From Rhipidocladum racemiflorum (taxonomy: Eukaryota > Streptophyta > Magnoliopsida > Poales > Poaceae): 64,000 nucleotides of DNA. The notes below the pieces were generated by a model. The model was not told where the DNA came from, did no database searches, and saw nothing but the letters and a program-made list of their open reading frames with translations. Both the position numbers and the translations under genes were made by a program. Below, piece by piece: positions 22,400 through 35,533 of this stretch. Each line of letters starts with the position of its first letter. Positions within the stretch are counted from its first letter, which is position 1. The stretch lies in assembly GCA_036346355.1 (NCBI GenBank), contig CM070581.1:43419849-43483848 (forward strand), in the 5' to 3' direction.

Positions 22400-24102
22400 G
22401 TGAGTATTCCATCATTTCCCATGGATGTTTATTTGAGTTCCCGTGGGGTTTTTGAGTTCTAGCTTGATTTCTCGGCTCCCGGGACTTCCCTCTTGCCGTA
22501 GCTACGACTTCCCCCTTCGTAGCTTCGCATTTCGTTAAGTTATCTCAAACCCTAGCCTAGGTCAAAACTAGGTTCCATGTGTTAGACACGTCGCATGGCA
22601 ATTGTGCTTTAGAATCTAGAATCAGATCATCGTTAGGCTCATTTAATCCTATAGCCAACCTAGCTTTTAGTCACCCTCGTATTCGCTCAAGTCCATCGCT
22701 AGGTCTTCGATTTATCGGAGGTCTAGTGGTGCATAGCATGTATAGATTTTTCCCATAGCAGTTCTGGTGGCTAGAGTCGCTACCGGAGGAATCGGAATTC
22801 AATTTCGCTAAGCCGAAATTTATTTTATTCATTTAGGTGTTAACTATTTTTACAATGGACTGAAGGTCCATAGCGTATAACGATAGCTCCATTAGCTCTT
22901 CTGATAGCCCTGGTTGTGATCAGAAGAGTCGAAATTAAGTTTCGTCAAAACCTGCTACAAGTTGTTAGCTCTAGGTCTCTTTTAATTTATTTTTATTTCA
23001 TAAAATCCTAGAGCTCCAAGGCATGTATTGACTTTACCATTAGTCCCCTTAGAGGCTAGAAAAGCAGTTAGAATCGCTAGATTTGCATTTTAGCACTTTG
23101 CATTTTATTTTAGTAATTATAGGCCTCACAAGCCGTTTAAGGCATTTAGCTTTGTTTAGCTTCGTTTAAGGTCACTAAGGTCGATAGCATGCTTCCCGCG
23201 TGTTTTGGATCGCATTCAAGTCACTTTTCGGACTTTTGCCGTTTCTCGGGTAATTACCGGAGTTAAGCGGGCAATTGATCAAAAGTCAGAGAAGATTAAG
23301 TCATCCATGCTGGGGAATGGCTCCGATAGGTCGTAGGTATCCCTAAGCAACTAGCCGAGGGCTTAAAACAAGTCTCGCGGCATTTCAGCTCAAAACGGCC
23401 CTTTTGGGCGAGATTGCTCGTTTTCGAGCAAAATAGCCATTTTGGCCATATTCCACGATTTATGGTTTATTCACCAGTTAGCTATCGGAATGAGTCATTT
23501 AGGGTCATATAAGCCTAGTGAAGTCAAAAACGTGCTCCTCGCGCAAGCGGAATCGAGTTTGAGCCGTTTTCGGACCTTGTGCGATCGGGAGCGTATTTAG
23601 CGACCCAAAATGCGCTTTCGATCGGAATTCGTTATAGGTTAAGTGAATTTTGGTGGGGTAAGGCCCAGATAGGTCCTAAATACCCTAGACTACCTGGTGG
23701 AACAACCTGGAGAAATTGCAAATCGATTCTGTGCGTTCTGCTTTTTCTGAATTTTTCAGCTTTTCTGATTTGGTTTTTGCTGTTTTGGCTCCCGGTCGAT
23801 CATTGTAATCCCAAACGAGTTGCGACAAGTTCCGTTAGGTGTGTTATACCTAATTCTAGGTGTTTAACTAAATTTATTTGAATTTTTCTTTATTTTACGC
23901 ATTTTATTCACTTTGGCGAGAATTTCACCGAAATCGCCTCATCGGGTCGCGATTGCGCCGTTTTTCGCGTTTTGATCGTTTCTTTTCTTTCTTAGTATCT
24001 AGATGAGTTCCGTTGGGTGTTAAGTTGGTGTTTATGCTTCTAAAGTCACTTTTTGCTAATTTATTTCTCTGTTCGCTGTTTTTGATGTTTTTATTCGATT
24101 AG
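22400..24102 (+). other. Predicted LTR intron 1 of chromovirus A
   Basis: Donor CTCTCAA|GTGAGTATT, acceptor TTTATTCGATTAG|AGGCGAG, 1,703 bp, T-rich throughout. No spliced copy of this LTR is available in the window, so the call rests on consensus and on the shared architecture with 9887-12231. Confidence 0.6.
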
Positions 24103-24174
24103 AGGCGAGTGAGTCCGGAGTCGCCTCGAACAATCCTGAGTTCGTCCCGGATCCATCAGAGCAGCAGCAGACAG

Positions 24175-25519
24175 GCAAGCACCTCCTTTGATCATCTTGA
24201 TCCAATATTTTACAATGTTTACTTTGATTTATCAAACTATATGCATGCGTTTAATTTCAGTAAATGTGCTAGTTTGTGGGAATGGTAGATATAACCCAAA
24301 TTGGTGGTTTTCCTTAATCTATTTCCCATGGTCACATTGATAGCCCTAGTAGAGGTTAGGCAACTTAATAAATGTCACTTGGGTATAAAATGTTAATAAA
24401 TGCATATGCTTAGTCAATGCAATAGATTTGAGTCTAGTCCTTGGCAGTTACACTCATCAATCAAAATATGATTTCAAAATGAATTGAGTCAAAATGGTTA
24501 ATGGTTAATTGATAAAAATGAGTGGTGTAAATGACTCGGGGAGGAGGTATAGAATGTGAAGGTGATGGTGTGGTTAGGATTGGAGTCCTTGCCCGATTCA
24601 ACAAAAATATAAGGACCGAACTCAAAGTTAATGCTGGGTGAGTCTCGCGCAACCACATGAACTGAACTGGGACAGAATGCCTATATACCTGACTTCGGGG
24701 GATAGCCAGATTTGTTGGTAGGCCGAAGAGCAAGATGAGAACTTGCGCAGTTGACAGGTCTGCAACTGGCGGGGTTCTCGGAAGGGACTTCTGTCATCCA
24801 TTGGACAGAAGAAGGGGTGTTGTGGGTTCCCGCTGCAACAATAGTGCCACTCGTGGGGTAATGGGGCCCGGGGCAAGGGATACCCCGTGTTCCGCTGCAG
24901 CGTACGGCCGCCTAAATCCGCCAGGGTGGGATCACGCTATTGTGCTGATGTCTGGCTGACACCGATGATGGGAATGGCATGGTCAATCTACAAGAGTCGG
25001 GTACTGAAAAGTATCGCGCATCGTGGCAACACGCTTGCTAGATAGACCCATGTGGGGAATGTGTGCAACTTCTGCAGAAGTGTTAAGTAAAACTAATCGA
25101 TTAGCCGTGCTCACGGTTAAGAGCATCTAGCCCAGATAAGTATGGAGAGTATAGAAGTTTGGTTTTGTGTCTTCTTCTGAAAAAGTGTGAGTCTCGAACG
25201 GAAAGGAAGTGTTTGATGGATAGAGTCGACAATCTAGCCCATCGGTTGCATTCGAGCGGGAATGGCAAACCGGTTGGGATAATATACATTATACATATAC
25301 TGTGAAATATGTTTTATGTCAAATGCTCTTTCAATTACTAATGCTATCGGTTGTTAAATGTTGTTTACAAATAAATGCTGCTTTATGCAATCAACCTAGT
25401 ATAGAAGCTTATTCCTGTTGAAATAGCCTGCATTTAACTATATTTCCATACACTAAAGACTTGCGAGTACATACGTGTACTCACCGTTGCTTTGCTGTTG
25501 TTTACTAACCTTGTCTCAG
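24175..25519 (+). other. Predicted LTR intron 2 of chromovirus A (GC-AG)
   Basis: Donor CAGACAG|GCAAGC and acceptor TTGTCTCAG|AGGATGG with a perfect branch-point-like TACTAAC at 25503-25509. The stem-loop CTTGCGAGTACATACGTGTA-CTCACCGTTG lies at 25460-25489. The middle exon (24103-24174) is 72 bp. In the 3' LTR the donor reads ACGT|GCAAGC. Confidence 0.65.
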
Positions 25520-25967
25520 AGGATGGTTCCGATGGTGATCCGGATGGCTCAGGTGGTCCTCTGTTCTGCGAGCTGTGCGGCGGTTGTGGTCCTTCCTCCA
25601 GTCAGTAGCCTGTGGGGTTGTCAGGCCAGCTGCGCTGTTTTAGTGTTTCTTTTGCTTCCGCTATTGTTCCACTTTTGGATTTTGTAATGTGTATGTACAA
25701 GATTTACCCCCAGTTATGTAATTTAACTTTAGTTCATTACTTTGTGCATTGATACTCGTGTTGTTGGTACGCGATACTGGGCTACTGATCCAGGGAACCG
25801 GTATCGGATGCGTACAGGCACCGGGTCTGAAGCTAAGGGTTCGATCCCGTCGATCGAATTTTTTTTAGATTCAGATTTTCGGTGTCGAGGCTTCTGTTGC
25901 TATACGGTGCTATACGCCACAGTAGATGGCGTACAGTAAGGTATAGGAAGAGGGGTCCTCACAGCGT

Positions 25968-25979
25968 TGGTATCAGAGC
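25968..25979 (+). other. Primer-binding site of chromovirus A
   Basis: TGGTATCAGAGC, a perfect match to the usual initiator tRNA-Met site, four bases after the LTR end. Confidence 0.92.
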
Positions 25980-26440
25980 CAATTGACTGCAGGAAGACTT
26001 AGTTAGCCCGGTCGTTAGACTTAGGAGCAGATTTTTCTTCTTCTCAAAAGTTATTTTGAAGCTACAAACTCTAATTGGAAAATGTAGAATGCTATTCTTC
26101 TCCATTCTATAGCTTTCCTCTTATCTACTCTTCAAAATGAATCTGATCTTAATCCAAAATTCAGAACTTGATTTCTTCTTATGTCTTGTTCAAAAGAATT
26201 AGAAGGAACACGGGCTTAGTTCAAGCGGGTTAAGGTTAGATGTTTGTGGTTGTAATTAGGGATTATTTTGTCGTTTCCTTAAATTGCTTTTTGGCTTTTG
26301 ATTTGATTCTCGAGTTGGTTCTTATGCTTCTCTTGTTGAGTGCTTGCTAGAATGATGCATCTTTGGGTGCATCCAATAGAGTTAAGCATTTTTCTTCACC
26401 TGTTTCATGCAGCTTAATTGACCCAGCTGTACATTTCAGG

Positions 26441-27640
26441 ATGCCTCCCAGAAGGAGAGTCCTTCGTGCGCTTCCAAAGAGCGGCGATCTTTGAGGAGCG
26501 TGGCAAAGGCAAGAGGGGCGGGGGCCCAGTCATCACAGGCCCCTGCCGGTGGGTCTGCTGAGGCTCAGTCCCAGCCGCCTGCCCAGGATGAGGAGCTTCC
26601 ACCTCCTGCACCCGACATGGCCGCGATCTTGATGCGGCAGACTCAGCTCATGGAGCTTATGGTTCAAAGCCGCCAGAGCAGCGGCCGCAGCCACAAGCAG
26701 CAGCCTCGCCTGTCGAGTTTCAATGACTAGGCCGCCGACCTTCGCTTCAAAGAAATGATCCACTGGAGGCCGATGATTGGCTTGCTGATATTGGGGGCAA
26801 GCTTGAGTTGGTTGGCTGCACAGATGCTGAGAAGGTGCAGTTTGCCACGTACTATCTGCAGGGGGCAGCAGCAGCTTGGTGGGGCAGCTTCAGGGCCATT
26901 CGCCCACCAGGCCAGATCACTACTTGGGCAGATTTTCAGGCAGCTTTTCGTGAGGCCCATATTCCATCCAGTCTACTAGAGATCAAGAGGAGGGAGTTCT
27001 ACAGCTTGAGACAGGGTGGCAAGTCAGTGGTAGACTTCCTTCATCAGTTCAACCACTTGGCGAGGTATGTGGAGGATGAGATCCCTAGTGAGGCTAGGAG
27101 GATCGCACTAATAAAGGAGCGCCATCTTGAGGAGATCAGTATCACCGGCAGGCACACCATACCCAGTCTTCAGGTGTTGGTGAACAAGGCCATTGATATC
27201 GAGGATAGCGCTAAGGCGCTACTTGAGAGCCGCAAGCGCAAGTGGGCGGCGAGGGCTTCAGGCAGTGGTCCCTCTAGGACCCATCCTTCTTTCCGCCAGC
27301 CCTCGCCTCCAAAGACTGGCAGTGAGGTCTACAGGCAGTTCTCCTCGACCCGCTCAGTCCGCGGCTCAGCCTTATAGCCGTGGGGGTCAGCCAGCCGGAG
27401 TTCAGCTTCCCTTCACTGATGTCACTTGCTTCACCTGTGGGGGCAAGGGGCATATGGCCAGAGCTTGTCCGTCCAGACTACCACCTGCACCTCGCTCGCA
27501 GGGGCAGAGTGCTCCAGTCCGTCCACAGGGGCAGCAGAGTGGGCGTGGAGGTTCGCAGGGAGGCCATGCAGTGCGTGACTTCTTCAGGACCGGGCATGGA
27601 CGCCTCAATGTGGCCAGCAGAGCAGGCAGCAGAGGCACCA
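26441..27640 (+). pseudogene. Chromovirus A gag, frameshifted
   Basis: The likely start is ATG 26441 (MPPRRR). Frames then shift twice before the capsid-like domain, which is open at 26808-27377 with LQGAAAAWW, FREAHIP, LIKERHLEEI-type features of the Retrotrans_gag family. A zinc knuckle CFTCGGKGHMARAC (27427-27468) lies in the overlapping frame. Gag packages the element RNA in virus-like particles. A proline/glutamine-rich N-terminal stretch (26491-26730) precedes the domain. Frame changes near 26730-26760 and 27370 mean no full-length protein can be made. Confidence 0.85.
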
Positions 27641-30600
27641 GATGTGATACTGGGTACGTTACTCGTGCATTCTGTTCCTGCATTGGTACTGTTTGATTCA
27701 GGCGCTTCGCATTCTTTCGTTTCTTTGAAGTTTGTGGAGCAACAAAGTTTGGAGTCTGTTTGCCTTGAGAGGGATCTAGTGATCCGTTCTCCCGGTTCCA
27801 TCTTAGCTAAGTTCTATAGCCCGGGTGTTGCTGTCGAAATCAATGGGGTAGCATTCGGGGGTGACTTGATTATCATTGACACCATCGGGCTTGATGTCAT
27901 CTTGGGCATGGATTGGTTATCCAAGAACCAGGGATGCATTGACTGTGCCAAGAAGTCTATTTCCTTAGTCAATCCCGATGGCATTCATGTCACATATTCA
28001 GCCAAGTTGCTTTCCAACCAGTTGGCTATTCTTCATGCCATTTCAGTTCCAGAGGTCAGTCAGGTACCTGTGGTGTGTGAGTACCTGGATGTGTTTCCTG
28101 ATGAGCTGCCAGGTTTACCTCCTGACCGTGACCTAGAGTTCATCATTGAGTTGATGCCTGGTACAGCGCCTATTTCTAAGCGCCCGTACCGGATGCCTTT
28201 AGATGAGCTGGCTGAGTTGAAGGCGCAGCTCAAGGAACAGCAGGAGAAAGGGTTCATTCGCCCTAGTTCTTCCCCATGGGGCAGCCCAGTGCTGTTTGTG
28301 AAGAAGAAGGATGGCGCCTTCGTCAAGGCCGACTACCGTTCTTTGAATGAAGTGACGATCAAGAACAAGTATCCTCTTCCGCGGATCGACGACTTGTTTG
28401 ATCAGTTGGGCGGAGCTCAAGTCTTTTCCAAAATTGACTTGAGGTCGGCTACTTCCAGTTGAAGGTCAGGCATGAGGATATTCCGAAGACCGCCTTCTCT
28501 ACTCGCTACGGTTTGTACGAGTATACAGTTGTCTCATTTGGCCTCACCAATGCACCAGCCACCTTTATGAATCTGATGAACAAGGTCTTCATGGAGTTCC
28601 TTGATAGATTTATGGTTGTGTTCATTGATGACATCCTCATTTACTCCAAGGATGAGGAAGAGCACGCACTTCACTTGCATATGGTGCTTGACAAGCTTCG
28701 TGAGCATCAGCTTTATGCCAAGTTCAGCAAGTGCGAGTTCGCTGAAGGAAGTGGCATTTCGGGCCACATTCGTCAAAGGGCGGAGTTGCTGTTGATCCTA
28801 GCAAGGTGCAAGATGTGCTCAATTGGGAACCGCCCGCAATGTCCCTGAGATTCGGAGTTTTCTTGGTTTAGCCTGATATTATCGCCGGTTTATCGAGAAT
28901 TTCTCCAAGATTGCTAAGCCACCGACAGAGCTACTCAAGAAAGACAAGAAGTATGAGTGGTCGCTTGCTTGTAGATCCGGGTTTTCCAGAGCTGAAGAAG
29001 CGACTCACAATCGCTCGATCTTGATCCTGCCAGACATTCACAAGGCCTTTGACATTTATTGCGATGCATCTCGCCAAGGTCTTGGCTGTGTGTTGATCCA
29101 GGAAGGCAAGGTAGTGGCATATGCTTCTCGTCAGTTGAAGCCCCATGAAGCCAACTACCCGACCCATGATTTGGAGTTGGCAGCAATGGTTCATGCACTC
29201 AAGCTATGGCGGCATTATCTCATAGGCAACAGATGTGAGATCTATACCGACCACAAGAGCTTGAAGTACTTCTTCTCCCGACCAGATCTGAACCTGAGGT
29301 AGGGCAGGTGGCTAGAGCTGATCAAGGATTATGATTTGGGGATTCACTATCACCCAGGCAAGGCAAATGTGGTTGCAGATGCCCTTAGTCGCAAGCTGCA
29401 AACAGTGAATGCCTTGGGTGTCATCAGTCAGCCTCAATTAGTTGAGGAGTTCAGCAAGCTGAATCTGGAGGTGGTTGAACATGGCTTCATTGCAGCATTG
29501 ACGGTTCAACCTACTCTAGAATCTCAAATTCTTGAGGCACAGCTCCAAGATGAGGCAATCATTGAGATTAGGCGCCATTGGATCAAAATGGCGCATCTCC
29601 GTGTTTTTCTGTGAAGTCCAATGGGCTGATCTTGCATGGGCAGCAGTGTATGTCCTCGATGATGTTGAGATCAAGGGGTTGATCCTATCGTAAGCTCATG
29701 ATACTCCTCTCTCTGTTCATCCTGGCAGCACCAAGATGTACCAGACCTTCGCAGCGATTACGGTGGCCAGGAATGAAGAAAGACATTGCCGCTCATGTGG
29801 CACGTTGCGATGTGTGCCGCCGAGTCAAGGCCGAGCACCGAGAGGCCAGCGAGGCTACTTCAGCCATTGCAGATTCCTGAGTGGAAGTGGGAAGAGATTG
29901 GGATGGATTTTATTACCGGTCTACCGAGGTCCTCCGCCGGTCACGACTCCATTTGGGTGATCATTGACCGCTTGACCAAGGTGGCACATTTCATTCCAGT
30001 TCATACCACCTATTCTGGAGCCAAGCTAGCGGAACTCTATTTGCAGAATATTGTTCGGCTCCATGGAGTTCCAAAAGTCATAGTCACTAACCGTGGTTCG
30101 CAGTTCACTTCCAGATTTTGGGAAAGTTTGCAGTCTATTCTTGGCACCAGCTATCTTTCAAGATCGCTTACCATCCCTGCATCGATGGAGAGACGGAAAG
30201 GGCAAATCAAATCCTAGAAGACATGTTGAGGGCTTGTGTCTTGTGCTACTGACAAGTCGTGGGAGAAATGCTTGCCCTTCGCCGAGTTCTCCTACAACAA
30301 CAGTCACCAAATCAGCCTTCAGATGTCGCCATTCGAGGCTCTTTATGGCAAGAAGTGCAGAACGCCCTTGTTTTGGTCCGAGGTTGGTGAGAGGCAATTC
30401 TTCGGACCAGCTATGATTGAAGAGGTTGAAAGGCAAGTTAGCTTGATTCGAGACCGGCTGAAAGAAGCTCAGTCTCGTCAGAAGAGCTACGCTGATCGTC
30501 GTCGCCGAGAGTTGAGCTTTGAGGTGGGTGACTTTGTCTACCTCAAGGTCTCACCACTCCGCGGCACTCGCAGATTTCAAGTCCGCGGGAAGCTAGCTCC

Positions 30601-30949
30601 GCGATACATCGGTCCGTTCCAGATTCTCGAGAAGGTTGGTGTTGTAGCTTATCGACTTGAGCTACCACCACATCTTTCAGACGTTCACGATGTATTCCAC
30701 GTATCCCAGCTGAAGAAGAGTCTTCGGGTTCCATCAGAGGTTACTCAAGTGGACCATCTTGATCTGCAACCTGACCTTTCGAATCGAGAGTATCCAGTCC
30801 GTATTCTCGAGACAGCTGAGCGTCATACTCGCAGCCAGGTTATCAAGATGCTCAAGGTCCAGTGGAGCAACCATTCAGAAGATGAAGCCACGTGGGAGCG
30901 TGAAGATCATATCCAGGCAGAGTACCCCAACTTTCTTCGAGAGCCTTAG
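27641..30949 (+). pseudogene. Chromovirus A pol: PR, RT, RNase H, integrase, chromodomain
   Basis: Order seen: protease LFDSGASHSF (aspartate codon 27695); RT from EYLDVFPDELPGLPPDR (28078) through KKKDGAF, a frameshift at about 28450, then FGLTNAPATF and FIDDILIYS (28621); RNase H with IYCDASRQGLG (29055) and TDHKSLKYF; integrase zinc finger ending CDVCRRVKAEH (29808 region), catalytic core MDFITGLP (29904), VTNRGSQF with the second aspartate changed to asparagine (30089-30091), and the glutamate retained in the ETERANQIL frame; then a GPY/F-type module (VGDFVYLKVSP, YIGPFQI) and a chromodomain (about 30793-30945, ending ATWEREDHIQAEYPNF). Stops or shifts occur near 28450, 28790, 29300, 29600 and 30215. 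The final 237 codons are open. Confidence 0.92.
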
Positions 30950-30973
30950 CAATCTCGAGGACGAGATTTTTGT

Positions 30974-30984
30974 AAGGGGGTAGA
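30974..30984 (+). other. Polypurine tract of chromovirus A
   Basis: AAGGGGGTAGA just before the 3' LTR. The LTR border reads TCAGAATATCCC instead of TGTAATATCCC. Confidence 0.85.
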
Positions 30985-33900
30985 TCAGAATATCCCGAGT
31001 ATTTCTATACTCGAGTCATCAGACATTTGTACTCAAACACTGCTCAATAATACACCGATCTTGTGTACTTCTGCAATTTAATGTGTGTACTTAAGTGGGA
31101 TCAAAAGAACCCTTCAACTTAAGTAATTTCACTCATAAGTAATTTCAAATTAAGTTGGGTAAGTGTCAAAGTGACCCTAATAGCTTCCAAAATACTTTGG
31201 AATAATTAGTAATCAACTTTGGAAGCTTTAACCTTCAAGGTTTGTCACTTGACCAAAATACCCCTTGTAAGTGCATAGTGTTTTAAGCATGTGCTCAAGC
31301 AAACCAACAGCCAACACTCCATTTCCTCTCTCCCATACGATCAAGCAACAGAGAAGGAGGTTCCCAAACCCTAGAGCACCCATTTGCACCTTCTGGAGGC
31401 GATTCAACCGGCAAAACTTGATCTGGAGGCAAGATTGGACTTCCTCATCGCGATCTCCACCCTTTGGACCCTCTCAAGTGAGTATTCCATCATTTCCCAT
31501 GGATGTTTATTTGAGTTCCCGTGGGGTTTTTGAGTTCTAGCTCGATTTCTCGGCTCCCGGGACTTCCCTCTTGCCGTAGCTACGACTTCCCCCTTCGTAG
31601 CTTCGCATTTCGTTAAGTTATCTCAAACCCTAGCCTAGGTCAAAATTAGGTTCCATGTGTTAGACACGTCGCATGGCAATTGTGCTTTAGAATCTAGACT
31701 CAGATCATCGTTAGGCTCATTTAATCCTATAGCCAACCTAGCTTTTAGTCACCCTCGTATTCGCTCAAGTCCATCGCTAGGTCTTCGATTTATCGGAGGT
31801 CTAGTGGTGCATAGCATGTATAGATTTTTCCCATAGCAGTTCTGGTGGCTAGAGTCGCTACCGGAGGAATCGGAATTCAATTTCGCTAAGCCGAAATTTA
31901 TTTTATTCATTTAGGTGTTAACTATTTTTACAATGGACCGAAGGTCCATAGCGTATAACGATAGCTCCATTAGCTCTTCTGATAGCCCTGGTTGTGATCA
32001 AGAGTCGAAATTAAGTTTCACAAAACCTGCTACAAGTTGTTAGCTCTAGGTCTCTTTTAATTTATTTTTATTTCATAAAATCCTAGAGCTCCGAGGCATG
32101 TATTGACTTTACCATTAGTCCCCTTAGAGGCTAGAAAAGCAGTTAGAATCGCTAGATTTGCATTTTAGCACTTTGCATTTTATTTTAGTAATTATAGGCC
32201 TCACAAGCCGTTTAAGGCATTTAGCTTTGTTTAGCTTCGTTTAAGGTCACTAAGGTCGATAGAATGCTTCCCGCGTGTTTTGGATCGCATTCAAGTCACC
32301 TTTCGGACTTTTGCCGTTTCTCGGGTAATTACCGGAGTTAAGCGGGCAATTGATCAAAAGTCAGAGAAGATTAAGTCATCCATGCTGGGGAATGGCTCCG
32401 ATAGGTCGTAGGTATCCCTAAGCAACTAGCCGAGGGCTTAAAACAAGTCTCGCGGCATTTCAGCTCAAAACGGCCCTTTTGGGCGAGATTGCTCGTTTTC
32501 GAGTAAAATAGCCATTTTTGCCATATTCCACAATTTATGGTTTATTCACCAGTTAGCTATCGGAATGAGTCATTTAGGGTCATATAAGCCTAGTGAAGTC
32601 GAAAACGTGCTCCTCGCGCAAGCGGAATCGAGTTTGAGCCGTTTTCGGACCTTGTGCGATCGGGAGCGTATTTAGCGACCCAAAATGCGCTTTCGATCGG
32701 AATTCGTTATAGGTTAAGTGAATTTCGGTGGGGTAAGGCCCAGATAGGTCCTAAATACCCTAGACTACCTGGTGGAATAGCCTGGAGAAATTGCAAATCG
32801 ATTCTGTGCGTTCTGAACAAAAATGGCTTTTGCCCTACGGTGAATAGTGCCGTTTTTCCTTTTTCTGAATTTTTCAGCTTTTCTGATTTGGTTTTTGTTG
32901 TTTTGGCTCCCGGTCGATCATTATAATCCCAAACGAGTTGCGACAAGTCCCGTTAGGTGTGTTATACCTAATTCTAGGTGTTTAACTAAATTTATTTGAA
33001 TTTTTCTTTATTTTACGCATTTTATTCACTTTGGCGAGAATTTCACCGAAATCGCCTCATCGGGTCGCGATTGCGCCGTTTTTCGCGTTTTGATCGTTTC
33101 TTTTCTTTCTTAGTATCTAGATGAGTTCCGTTTGGTGTTAAGTTGGTGTTTATGCTTCTAAAGTCACTTTTTGCTAATTTATTTCTCTGTCATTGCTTTT
33201 GATGTTTTTATTCGATTAGAGGCGAGTGAGTCCTGAGTCGCCTCGAACAATCCTGAAGTTCGTCCGGATCCATCGAGCAGCAGATACGTGCAAGCACCTC
33301 CTTTGATCATCTTGATCCAATATTTTACGATGTTTACTTTGATTTATCAAACTATATGCATGCGTTTAATTTCAGTAAATGTGCTAGTTTGTGGGAATGG
33401 TAGATATAACCCAAATTGGTGGTTTTCCTTAATCTATTTCCCATGGTCACATTGATAGCCCTAGTAGAGGTTAGGCAACTTAATAAATGTCACTTGGGTA
33501 TAAAATGTTAATAAATGCATATGCTTAGTCAATGCAATAGATTTGAGTCTAGTCCTTGGCAATTACACTCATCAATCAAAATATGATTTCAAAATGAATT
33601 GAGTCAAAATGGTTAATGGTTAATTGATAAAAATGAGTGGTGTAAATGACTCGGGGAGGAGGTATAGAATGTGAAGGTGATGGTGTGGTTAGGATTGGAG
33701 TCCTTGCCGAGTCAACAAAAATATAAGGACCGAACTCAAAGTTAATCTTTGGGTGAGTCTCGCGCAACCACATGAACTGAATCAAGCAGAATGCCTATGT
33801 ACCGACTTCGGGGATAGCCAGATTTGTTGGTAGGCCGAAGAGCAAGATGAGAACTTGCGCAGTTGACAGGTCTGCAACTGGCGGGGTTCTCGGAAGGGAC

Positions 33901-35127
33901 TTCTGTCATCCATTGGACAGAATAAGGGGGTGTTGTGGGTTCCCGCTGCAACAATAGTGCCACTCGTGGGGTAATGGGGCCCGGGGCAAGGGATACCCCG
34001 TGTTGCGCTGCAGCGTACGGCCGCCTAAATCCGCCAGGGTGGGATCACGCTATTGTCGATGTCCGGTGACACCGATGATGGGAACGGCATGGTCAATCTA
34101 CAAGAGTCGGGTACTGAAAAGTATCGCGCGTCGTGGCAACACGCTTGCTAGATAGACCCATGTGGGGAATGTGTGCAACTTCTGCAGAAGTGTTAAGTAA
34201 AACTAATCGATTAGCCGTGCTCACGGTTAAGAGCATCTAGCCACTACATCAGGATAGGCCTATAGTAACACGCATATGTGCTACTACAGCTCAAAAAAAG
34301 TGTTACTGAGTCCTATTGCAACATATTTGATTAGTGTTACTATAGCCTATGTTGCTATAGAAGGGTCTACTGTAACATGTAACAAATGTTCTTATATATA
34401 AGAGAAGGTGTTACAACCATGCTACAGCAACATGTATCAAATGTGTTGCCATAGACTCTAGTAACACCTTTTTTAGCAAGAGCAACACAGTACGTGTGTT
34501 GCCATAGACCCTAGTAACACCTTTTTTTCACTAAAGCAACATAGTAGCATGGGTTTCTATAGACCCTAGTAACACATTTTTAGATACAATAATTAAACTT
34601 AGTAACACCCTTTTTAAGTACAACAACACAATATTGAGCTCCTAAAACAAATTTAAATATCTTTATTATTTTCTTTTTTTGTGATGTACAAATTAAAATT
34701 GATTCATAGAATATCCTTTGATAAGCATATATAACACATTGTACAATACAAAACACAAATGACCATAAATGCAACAATGATAACATATTGCATTGCATCA
34801 AACAAATAAATATCAAGTATTTCATACCATTCGATATAATACATAACGATTTGATTTCTATAGAAGACAAGTATTTAGTCTAATAATCTGAAATACATTG
34901 TTCTAAATAAAAATAATATAAAACATATCTAGTATTGCCTAATCTTCATGAAATTCTTTGCTTCTAGATCCCTTAATATGGTAAGCAACCAAATGTTTGA
35001 AGTTCAACCATTGATTTTTTCAACCTGCACAAAAGAAAGTATAAACCTTTATGATTGTAATTACAAAATATAATATATGCACTTCATTACAATTGAAGCA
35101 AGAAACAATTAACATACACAACAACAG

Positions 35128-35238
35128 TTTGTCATAGGTGCCTATATTTTGTGTGCAACACTGCATTTTTCTAAATTGGAGACCAAATTATTATAGCATA
35201 TGAGTTCTTTCTGCTTGCTTCAATGTTTACAAATTTGC
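35128..35238 (+). repeat. Inverted repeat within CACTA A, left arm
   Basis: About 110 bp, nearly perfectly reverse-complementary to 36770-36878; the shared core reads GCAAATTTGTAAACATTGAA in the right arm. The arms are 1.5 kb apart and enclose the Miro fragment. Confidence 0.88.
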
Positions 35239-35533
35239 ACCTATGGGTCTAAACAGGGTGGTGTTTATTTTTATTTTGGTTAATTTGGCTATTCTGTAAG
35301 CAATAATTCCTAGAAAAGTATTAGGAAGCAATATTGTGGTCACTTGTAGCAATCCATACATATTTAAAGAGAAACAGAACATGTCAAAGTATAGCTGCAA
35401 CCCGATTCAAATATCTGATTCTAGTTCATTCAGCCAACTACACAAAGAAAAAAAAAAGGAAAAATGGCTTTTAGAGAAAGAAACAAAAAACATAACAAAA
35501 TGATAATACATGTATAATATATTCCAAGCTTAC

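Larger units (their letters stand above)
21905..25963 (+). repeat. 5' LTR of chromovirus A
   Basis: 4,059 bp. The first bases form a hairpin (CCCGAGTATTTCTATACTCG). Predicted leader exons: exon 1 to 22399, middle exon 24103-24174, exon 3 from 25520. It keeps the uninterrupted sequence (GAGCATCTAGCCCAGATAAG near 25120-25140) at which CACTA A is inserted in the 3' LTR, a natural empty site. It lacks a roughly 44-bp segment found in the 3' LTR near 32817-32860. No clear TATA box was found. Confidence 0.92.

Noticed and set aside
30981..30990. TGT to CAG change at an LTR border in chromovirus A, also at 54648-54650 in chromovirus C
   Set aside because: The coincidence (ATCAGAA in both) is curious, but the borders are of different kinds (LTR start against LTR end), so independent mutation is the simpler reading.
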